From NCBI GenBank assembly GCA_028274465.1, contig CM051458.1, positions 70,898,885 through 70,962,884 on the forward strand: DNA of 64,000 nt, in the 5' to 3' direction. The notes beneath the pieces are model-generated. The model saw only the letters and a program-made list of their open reading frames with translations, was not told where the DNA came from and ran no database searches. Every line of letters starts with the position of its first letter. The first letter of the stretch is position 1. Source of the DNA: Plantago ovata. Lineage: Eukaryota; Streptophyta; Magnoliopsida; Lamiales; Plantaginaceae. This document shows positions 56,010 to 64,000 of the stretch, piece by piece. Made by a program: the position numbers and the translations under genes.

Positions 56010-56180
56010 CTCGCCTGAAATCTAGTGCAATCAACACAACACTCATACAAGGATTAGTTCCCGTTAGTGAAACAAAAACCAGAACACATAGAATTAAGCA
56101 CAAAGAAATAGGGGGAAAGAAATGGGGTGAGAAAGTGATGTTGGCTGAAAAAATCAAAACAAAAACACCAACCAAAGGAG

Positions 56181-56206
56181 TTAAGTCCCCGGCAGCGGCG
56201 CCAAAT
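56181..56206 (-). promoter_or_regulatory. A2 primer binding site (tRNA-Asp type)
   Basis: Element sense TTTGGCGCCGCTGCCGGGGAC directly after the 5' LTR; one mismatch to the tRNA-Asp 3' end. Confidence 0.85.
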
Positions 56207-57612
56207 TGATGATGTCGTTTTTCACCAATTAAATTTGTTTAAAAGCCTAAGAACACTTATCACTACACAAACTAGAGTGCAATGGCAAGTTGTCCCCGAG
56301 TGTCGTTCTCTCGGGACCTAACGTGGCTTTGCTTGAGGTTTTTGCTTGTAATTTCAGTCAACGAGTTCAAATGTTTATAGAATCGTTTTTCTTCGAACAA
56401 AGCAACGAGAAATCAGATTGCTGTAATAAAGTTTGGAAAACGGTTGGTGGTAGAAATCGAATACACATGCATGGGTTACGAATATGCTCACAAGTTCAGT
56501 GCGTAAAACCTTCGATCAAGTCTGCTAAGCAACTCGTCTAGGTAACTTTCAAGACACACATCATAAAAGACCACTATCAATTCTTTAGAGGTGCTTGTCA
56601 CTAACACCATTTATCTAGCATGCTGCAAATCTCTAACATACAATCCTATAGCTTTCATTGACCAAGAGTTTGTCACTATACTCAATTCGAATATATTTTA
56701 TAGGCAACTAAGAATCATATGAAGGAATTTGCAGCAAGATTGAATCACAATCTCATGTAAGCATAAACATAACCCATAGCATGCATATTCTACATTCTAC
56801 CACCAACACAAAAGATTTAGCTACTCATATTCATCAACATAGACATCAATTCATATGAACAATAATCAGAATACATCATATCAAACTACAAGACAAGAGA
56901 GTGATACAAGTTACCACCAAAGTTGTCACTAGTCGGTGGAAAGCAAAGAAAACCTCTCCGTAGATGATTACAAAGGATGAATTCCAATCAAAATCTTGAA
57001 TCCCAAGCTAAAATACAATGTAATCTGAGTTTTCTCTGAGTTTTGGGGCTTAGGAGCTCTCCAAAACGAAGCTACCGTTCAAAAGATATTCAAAAAATGA
57101 CTGAAGATCAGATCTAAGAAGGAAAATCCGAAAACGTAACCGCTGCCAAGCGGACCGCTTGGAGAAGCCAAGCGGAGCGCTTGGCAAGCGAAGCGCTTTG
57201 GCACTCCAAGCGCTTCGCTTGGCTTCTGTGCCAAAGGTCCTGGAAAATGAAGCGGAGCGCTTCAGTATTCCAGGCGCTTAGCTTGGCTCCTGGGCAGATT
57301 TTTGTCTTCAAACTCAATCTTTTTGCCCTCGCATGGCCCTCGGGTGCCTTGGACTCATCCTTCTCGATGCTTATTGATGCTCAAACACTTACGAACAAGC
57401 CACGGAGATTGGGGAACTTCAACGGGGCCATCTTTTCCATCAAAAAGGCTCGTTTTTTTAGCTCCAAAAACGCCGTTTCGTACCTAAGTGCCTGAAAATG
57501 CAGAAAACACAAAACGTGACACTATTCTACAAAACTAACCAAAAAACAAGGCTAGAAGATAGCAAAAGAAGGTCAAAAAGACAAGATGAACGCGTCAAAA
57601 ATACGTTCATCA
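56207..57612 (-). mobile_element. A2 5' LTR
   Basis: 1,406 bp, with the palindrome array at 57140-57290, which has one more palindrome than the A2 3' LTR. Confidence 0.92.
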
Positions 57613-57688
57613 ACCCTCACACGCACCCCAAAGGCCCAAAGACCCTATCCTAGCAAGCTCGAGTTTGAACTCAAGCTCTGACACCATC
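57613..57688 (-). mobile_element. Element D body 2, remainder with primer site
   Basis: Continues body 2 after A2, with PBS TGGTGTCAGAGCTTGAGTTC at 57667-57686 in minus sense. Confidence 0.85.
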
Positions 57689-59245
57689 TGTAACGGTACC
57701 TGTTTTTTAAAAACAAATAATTTCTTGAAAAGAGAATATCCGAAATAATTTTAAAAACAACGGTCGGCAATAAATGCCATAATAATATTTGACGCTCACA
57801 GCGCTAACAAATCAAGTAAATATCCAATAGTAACTTAGGAATCAAATGAATAACAACGATTGAAGACAGTGAAAAGTGTCATCTTCTTATTTTGAAATAA
57901 ATTCCCAAAGACACCCCAGACCCTTCTCTCAGTCGCTGGCATCCTACTCGCGTGCATCCTCAGTAGTATCTGGAAGGAAGGAATTTTGAAAACAAAGAGA
58001 GTGTGAGATAAAGGATCTCAGTGAGGTTCTAAGTTAACGAACAAAAATAAACAGTTTTTGAAATCAAAATCCTTCTCAGCAAATGACATAACAAATAGAA
58101 CAGGTAACAGAACAGAAAGACAGAACAGATAAGTCGAAGTCCGTTGGTGCAACCCGCCTCATTACTCCTGCTCCCAATAGCCCTTATAGCTCCCTCCAGA
58201 GGGTATACAACTCCGGACAGAAACAGAAACCCCCGTGTACATTGGGGAAACAGAACCTACGACCCTAATAGACCTCAGCGACTTCTGCCTCGCGTCTAAA
58301 AGTGATTAGACTAGGCAATAACCAAGCAAACCCGATAGTCCTCTACTACCCAAGTCTACCTAGTTACGACCTAATCGACCGGTCACACAGAAACAGACAA
58401 AATAGATACAGATACAGAACAAACAGATACGGATAACCAAACACCGAGAAGTGTTCCTGCAGTAAAGTTAATCCAGAACAGAGTAGCAATAAACAAAGAA
58501 AGTAAATAGTAATACTTAGGACTTAGTTACTTTTACGCGGAATCATACGGTATAACAGAATATATAGTAATAGATACACCTTGTCACATAGCCTTCCAGT
58601 TTTTCGCAAATAGATAAGTTTTGGGGTGAACACTCACCTCAACTTGAAAGCAAAAGTCTTCAACGAGCAGCGAACTTATGAGCTAACGAACGACGGAGAA
58701 CCTAAACAGAAAGTATCTAGTTACTAACTAGAAGTTGAATGAAAGCTAAACGAATGAAAATAAAAATGTCGGTAAAGAAGTGGAAGGAAGGGCTCGAACT
58801 CGGGACCTCTAAGTTAGTCACACACCCTTAACGAACTAAGCTAAAAGGTAAATCATTACTCAATTCACCAAAACAAGAACTAATAACTTACTAGCTTTTA
58901 GAAAACGATTTAAATTCAGATTACAAAATTACCAGAATACCCTCAACAGTAAATTGCAAAACAGTACTATAGTTTCTACAATCTTCAGAAAAGTCATTAA
59001 AAGAAGCTCGTTTTAACAGTTTAGTCCAGAGGTTGTGAAGTTACTAATTTACCCTTAACTAGTATTTGCAAAAAGGTCCTTCAAGTTTTAGTCTTTTACA
59101 AAACAATCCTCAAGTTTCTTAAATAATTACGCCAAAGTCCAAGTCAGTCAATAGACGAGGTCAACTGTCCAGATTTGGTCAACAAACGTAGTCAAGGTCA
59201 AACAGTCAACCAAGTTCAAACTTAACAATCGTAAAATACCACAGA
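57689..59245 (-). mobile_element. Element D LTR 3, truncated
   Basis: Matches LTR 1 from 37124 to about 38680, then identity stops at ACCACAG; the other ~1.16 kb is missing. tRNA-like segment at 58781-58850. Confidence 0.88.
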
Positions 59246-59319
59246 TCCTCTCCTCACCTGCGAGAATTGGGGTGTCATGCGAGCGCGCATGGACATCATA
59301 TCTGTATTTCTGTAGTAAG
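59246..59319. other. Unassigned flank left of Cassandra
   Basis: 74 bp that I could not match to other elements; ends with target duplication GTAAG (59315-59319). Confidence 0.5.
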
Positions 59320-59352
59320 TGTAACGCCCCATATTTCAGAAGAAGCTTAAAA

Positions 59353-59486
59353 GGGTTGAGAACGCTACTCATACCAACAAGGTGCACCTTTCTTTTCGGG
59401 AATCCACCTATAAGAACTTCAGAGTTAAGCGTGCTTGCTCTGGAGCAATTCTAGGATGGGTGACCCACCGGGAAGTTCCCGGTGCG
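59353..59486 (+). promoter_or_regulatory. 5S rRNA-derived Pol III promoter in Cassandra LTR 1
   Basis: Matches plant 5S rRNA with AGTTAAGCGTGCTTG (A-box region, 59423-59437) and AGGATGGGTGACC (C-box region, 59453-59465). The flanking parts are diverged, so this is not a 5S gene. Confidence 0.88.
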
Positions 59487-59845
59487 TGCACGAGTGAGGA
59501 CAAAGTGCGCGGTTTAGAACCCGTGTTGGTCTGTGGGGCCAGCATATCACCCCGGAGAGCGCCCATGAGTAACCTTGCCGGCCCGTTGGGCTGGGTCTCG
59601 GCCCGTTAGTGGGCCGGGTCGTTACAAGTGGTATCAGAGCGGGACTATCCGGAACTGCAGGAACTAAGTGCCATCCGGGGCAAAGTGCTACACCGTATCG
59701 ACGGTGGGAGCCACCTCTTGAGCCTGGAGGGGCCACCTCTAGAATCCTGCACGGATGGTTGGTCTCGGGACAGCGCGCAACGAGGACGTTGCGCAATTTA
59801 AGAGGGGGTGATTGTAACGTCCCAGATTTCAGAAGAAGCTTAAAA

Positions 59846-59979
59846 GGGTTGAGAACGCTACTCATACCAACAAGGTGCACCTTTCTTTTCGGGAATCCAC
59901 CTATAAGAACTTCAGAGTTAAGCGTGCTTGCTCTGGAGCAATTCTAGGATGGGTGACCCACTGGGAAGTTCCCGGTGCG
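59846..59979 (+). promoter_or_regulatory. 5S rRNA-derived Pol III promoter in Cassandra LTR 2
   Basis: Second copy, offset by 493 bp, with the same box sequences intact. Confidence 0.88.
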
Positions 59980-60124
59980 CGCACGAGTGAGGACAAAGTG
60001 CGCGGTTTAGAACCCGTGTTGGTCTGTGGGGCCAGCATATCACCCCGGAGAGCGCCCATGAGTAACCTTGCCGGCCCGTTGGGCTGGGTCTCGGCCCGTT
60101 AGTGGGCCGGGTCGTTACAGTAAG

Positions 60125-60325
60125 AGCAACTCAAAACTAAAAATTAGTTCTATTAGCGTAATCAAACACAATATCACCAAAAATTCCGAGAGCACAAACA
60201 CGCAAGGTAACCGAGATCAGATTAGATGAATTTACTGAAGAAGATAGGAGGAAAGAAATAGGGTAAGAAGGTGAAATTTTTGAGAGACAATCCAAGAGCT
60301 GTTCTGGGGGTTGAATGCTGAAAAT
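60125..60325. other. Unassigned flank right of Cassandra
   Basis: About 200 bp, AT-rich, non-coding. Together with 59246-59319 it formed the Cassandra target. Its right end merges into the leader of a B-type element. Confidence 0.45.
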
Positions 60326-60378
60326 ATAAACAAATTAAACAAAAAAAAGGAGTATAGTCCCCGGCAACGGCGCCAATT
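60326..60378 (-). promoter_or_regulatory. B-type leader stub and primer binding site
   Basis: Element sense TTGGCGCCGTTGCCGGGGAC (60356-60375), a perfect tRNA-Asp-type site, with leader matching B3 44503-44545. Confidence 0.85.
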
Positions 60379-60971
60379 TGATGAACGCGCTGGTGTCGTG
60401 TTCCAACGCGAACGAATCAAATAAATTTGTTATTTAGCCAAAGGCAATTCACAACTACAACGAAAACCGTAGTGTAGCAGTAGAATGACCTCGAGTGTCG
60501 TTCTCTAAGGACTATAACTAACTTTATCAAATCTAATTTAGAATATAAAATAGCAGACGGGATAGCAAAGGTTTTTCTAACAGATAATGGAGATTGGTGA
60601 TAGTATGATCCTTCAAAGCATAACGGGTTAATAATCATGCGTAAATTCCTCGGTCTTGCATGGAGATCTTTGATCAATCGAATGTCCTGTTGTAATTATT
60701 AAGCACTACGAAGATAAAGATACTGACAAGTCAATCACTATTGTCCTATTGTGTTCCGTAATTATTCAACACTACGAAGATATAGATGTGCATAGGTCGA
60801 TGAGGGTCCAATTGTGCATAATAATTAATACAACATACGAGAATTTAGGCTGAGCCTGATCAACGAAATAAAGCAATAACACGGAGTATAATGCGCGATA
60901 TAGCCATTAGCATGATTATCTTCCCTTCGCTAAGAATTCACATACTACCACCAACGATAAGTTTAGCTACT
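60379..60971 (-). mobile_element. B-type 5' LTR, interrupted by B4
   Basis: The first ~590 bp (U5 side) of an LTR ending GCGCGTTCATCA in minus sense. It breaks at TTTAGCTACT, where B4 starts. The rest should lie beyond 64000. Confidence 0.85.
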
Positions 60972-62225
60972 TGATGAACGCGGATGTCGTGCTCCGAATT
61001 CAAGCAAATAATATTTGTAATTTAGCCAAAGGCAATCCACATCTACAACGAAAACCGTAGTGTAGCAGTAGAATGACTCGAGTGTCGTTCTCTCAGGACT
61101 ATAACTAGCTTTATCTATTTAACAAGAGAATATAAAACAGCAGACAGGAAGCAAAAGGGGTTTCTAGCAGATAATGGAGATTGGTGATAGTATGATCCTT
61201 CTTAACATAACGGGTCGATAATCATGCATAAATTCCTCGGTCTTGCATAGAGATCTTTGAATCAATCTAGTGTCCTGTTGCAAATATTAAGCACTACAAA
61301 GATAATTGGTCTGACAAGTCAATCACTATTGTCCTAATGTGTTCCGTAATTATTCAACACTACGAAGATAAACTCTCGTCCAGGTCGACAAGTGTCCAAT
61401 TGTGCATAATAATTAATACAACATACGAGAATTTAGGCTGTGCCTGATCAAGGAAATAAAGCAATGACACGGAGTATAATGCGCGATATAGCCATTAGCA
61501 TGATTATCTTCCCTTCGCTAAGAATTCACGTACTACCACCAACGATAAGTTTAGCTACTCATAATAGGCATGCAATCAACAGAAATCATAGAAGAAAACA
61601 TGTTGAAAGAATATAATAAAATAAGTAGAATAAAACTGTAAGATACAAAGTTACCGAAGGTTGTCAATCTCCGGATGATTGCGATCCTACGAGCTCCAAA
61701 CTGCTATGAAAAAGTATCCCCTAAGCTACGGACCCCCAGAACAGGGTCTGGGAAGCCCCTACCTAAAACTACAAAGAGAGGTGAGAAAGTAGGTCTGGAA
61801 AGATATGATTTTCGGAGAAAACTGAGCAACTATATATAGGCTTCGAATTATTGTGGGGCGGTTCGCCCCGGAGAAAAACTCGCGGAATTCCGCGTTTTCG
61901 ACACGTTTTTGGATTTCTTCCCCTTTTCGGACTCGGTTTCTGACTTCTAGTAGCCTTCTAACCTCCAGATTCGGCCCCTAGACTCCAAATCCTATCCGGA
62001 AACCTTCAGATACTCCAAATAGGCTTCTGGAACACCAATTCCTTGTCAACTTCAATATAATTGCCCGGAAATCCTCGAATTTCAACCAAAACCTGTGAAA
62101 TAAAATCTAAAGGGAAACGTGACACTATTCTAATAAAATGCATTAAAATATAGCTAAATTAACATAGAGGATAGCAAAAATAGGTGAAAAAGACTCGAAT
62201 GAAAGTGTAAAATACACATTCATCA
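60972..62225 (-). mobile_element. B4 3' LTR
   Basis: 1,254 bp, TGATGA…TTCATCA in minus sense, with one GGGGCGGTTCGCCCC palindrome (61855-61870) by the TATA box. Confidence 0.92.
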
Positions 62226-63781
62226 AACTCCCCAAACCGAACCTTTGCTTGTCCTCAAGCAACTAAGCTAGACTCTAATGCAAAAAACATGCAAGACACA
62301 AAATGGAGCCTCATGCCAAATAAAATGAACTAATCTACTGAATCTATCAAATAACATATGAACAAAAACCATATGAATCAAAGCATGAATATAGGTTGAA
62401 GAATACCTCGATTGACTTATACACATCCACATAAGCACTTATGTCAAGACAAGATAGTCTCTCGTAACATTCTCTACCTGGACCTAGTCAGTGACGACGT
62501 AATGAAGCATGCTAAGATACCAATGGTTGTCCCGTGCCTATGAAACTGAGGACTTACTGCTATTCCACCATGTTAAGACTTTTCCTCAATAGAGGTCGAA
62601 CCAGTACTGGCTCTCATCAAACGAAGGAGGGTTCCCAATGAAAGATAACTCTCCCTTATTCTACCCATCTCTCAAGTAAAGTCTTAAGCTATTCACCACT
62701 TCCTGAATGGCAGGACGAGGGTGGTCTAGAACAGATGATACTCAAGACAAAAAAGATAAAAAATAGAAAAACACGATTACGAACATTACAAGAATTGGAA
62801 AAGACTCAACACTTTGCTAAACTGCTATTTGGCTTCCTTTTTTTGGACCCTTCTTTGCTTTTTTGGGGTCTTTTCTTTTTTTCTTTTTTTCTTTCCAGAT
62901 TCTTTTTTTGCTTTTTCTTTTCCTCTTCTTTTTTTCTGGAATTTTTTCTTTCTTCTTTTTTTTTCAATTTGTTCTCTAGCCAGCAGTAGCATTACAAAAA
63001 GAGAAACAAAATGACTCACACGACTTCCCCAAACCTATTCGAAAGAATAGGTTGGAGCACAAAATTTACGGAAAATGAAAAATAAACTCACGATACGAAA
63101 ATGAAAAACAGAAACAAGTCTAATGATGGTGTAACCCCCTCCCCAAACCTATTCGGAAGAATAGGTTATAAACAAAGGATCACACAACCTCACACTACCT
63201 CCTTCCTAGGAATTTAGCAATCTCAAAGCATGGTGAAGACTTGTTGCCTCTTAGGTACATAATTACTCGGGAAAACAACCATAAGACCCTAACATGCATC
63301 ATCCTATTATAAAGGCCTTCGTGAACCGCAATAGAGAAAACACCACTAAGTGATGTCGAGACTACCAAGCTTACTAAGTGCAATACATAAATGTGACAAG
63401 CCAAGCGAGAAAAACCTCAAACAAATTCATAGAGATGAAGCATACGATTAAAGGCATAGTTAGTTGATCTACCCAATAAAAAGTTCAAAAAATTCGGCAA
63501 TAAACTCCATATAAAACATGCAAGACTATCCTAGGATGAATGCAGTGAATGCAACCTAAACAAAATCTATGAAAGCAGTAAACGTGCAAATGCAAATGCA
63601 AACAAAGAACAAGATACTAATCAACACAAAGCCAAACAATACTTAACATCATGGTTCACATCCCATCCCCCTTACGATTCTTAAGCTAGCCCCTAGCAAA
63701 AGAGAATGAGTAATAAGAAGTGATACTAGATGTTACCGAACGGTTTGGCCTCGGTTGGCTGAGAGTGGACATGTGGAAGGA
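62226..63781 (-). mobile_element. B4 3' non-coding internal region
   Basis: PPT, terminal hairpin 62245-62262, purine tract 62825-62990, hairpins 63032-63053 and 63146-63167, and a degenerate internal module near 63665-63705; collinear with B2 24709-26228. Confidence 0.87.
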
Positions 63782-64000
63782 CTAATCATCGGGATGGTAA
63801 TCCCCATAAAAGTCGCTCCACATGTCGTTCATGAGCTCATTGGACTGACGTAGAGCCTCCTGCTGCTGCTGGATGAGCTGTTGCTGCTCCCACATTTGCT
63901 GCCTATCCTCTCGGCGATGCTCCTCGAATATCTCCCAATCGCGGTTGTGCTGGACAATGTGCCTGTCGAGGTCCTGTCGCATGGCCGCATTGTTGGCATC
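63782..64000 (-). CDS. B4 ORF2, C-terminal end (runs off window)
   Basis: The last ~72 residues match B2 ORF2: DRHIVQHNRDWEIFEEHRRE, EQQQLIQQQQEALRQ, WSDFYGDYHPDD and the stop at 63782-63784. This second copy shows the Q-rich coiled-coil tail is the genuine C-terminus of ORF2. The start lies beyond the window. Confidence 0.85.
   Translation of the reverse strand, partial: DANNAAMRQDLDRHIVQHNRDWEIFEEHRREDRQQMWEQQQLIQQQQEALRQSNELMNDMWSDFYGDYHPDD

Larger units (their letters stand above)
50892..57612 (-). mobile_element. A2, family-A element lacking ORF2
   Basis: 6,721 bp, minus strand, LTRs 50892-52268 and 56207-57612, target duplication ACCCT (50887-50891, 57613-57617). Relative to A1 it lacks the ORF2 block (A1 about 9080-11690), the gag N-terminus and the zinc knuckle. 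The uninterrupted target is visible in D body 1 at about 45995. Confidence 0.93.
59320..60119 (+). mobile_element. Cassandra TRIM retrotransposon, complete
   Basis: 800 bp: LTRs 59320-59626 and 59813-60119 (307 bp each, about four visible differences), PBS TGGTATCAGAGC at 59629-59640, PPT AAGAGGGGGTGA just before the second LTR, and target duplication GTAAG on both sides. Each LTR contains a 5S-rRNA-like segment, the hallmark of Cassandra. There is no coding capacity, and it depends on other elements' proteins. Reading frames across it are artefacts. Confidence 0.95.

Noticed and set aside
59353..59486. A genuine 5S rRNA gene
   Set aside because: Only the promoter boxes are well conserved; it sits in paired LTRs of a Cassandra element and the rest has diverged.

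Overview
This window is plant nuclear DNA from a repeat-rich, probably heterochromatic region. Nearly every base belongs to an LTR retrotransposon, and elements are nested several layers deep. I see no convincing host gene, no CRISPR array and no bacterial-type operon. The sequence looks angiosperm because of Ty3/gypsy, Ty1/copia and Cassandra families and primer sites matching plant tRNA-Asp and initiator tRNA-Met. I cannot name the species.

Layout. 1-1411 is the 3' part of a minus-strand family-A element, followed by a 100-N assembly gap (1412-1511). 1512-4910 is the 3' part of a plus-strand family-B element (B1), which abuts another B-type LTR fragment (4911-5706). 5707-5796, 15610-18696 and 27492-27760 are pieces of one old minus-strand Ty3/gypsy element (F). 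It is split by a complete family-A element (A1, 5797-15609, TSD GTAAA) and a complete family-B element (B2, 18697-27491, TSD GGGTC). 27761-36657 is a Ty1/copia complex (C) with two LTRs in inverted orientation, one decayed gag-pol body and a broken 3' LTR. 37124-59245 is a tandem LTR-body-LTR-body-LTR array of a gag-only gypsy element (D). Its two bodies were entered by B3 (41807-45855, TSD ACAAC) and A2 (50892-57612, TSD ACCCT), and each D body preserves the empty site of the other's insertion. 59320-60119 is a complete 800-bp Cassandra TRIM with 5S-rRNA-derived LTRs (TSD GTAAG). 60379-64000 holds a B-type LTR split by another minus-strand B element (B4) that leaves the window.

The most interesting content is families A and B. 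Both carry gag, an aspartic protease and a separate ORF2, but no reverse transcriptase, RNase H or integrase, so they must borrow these in trans. Both use a tRNA-Asp-type primer site. Both have a putative intron just upstream of ORF2 with alignable splice sites. Both have repeated modules consisting of a stem-loop followed by a TTTGGGGAG polypurine tract, of which the true 3' PPT is one. Compensatory base changes between families and copies support at least two of these RNA structures. Each family also has its own palindrome (CAAGCG-type in A, GGGGCG-type in B), present both in its LTR and beside ORF2. The copia leader contains four tandem hairpins whose stems co-vary, with possible pseudoknots. 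Identities and divergences are estimates by eye, since no alignment could be run.
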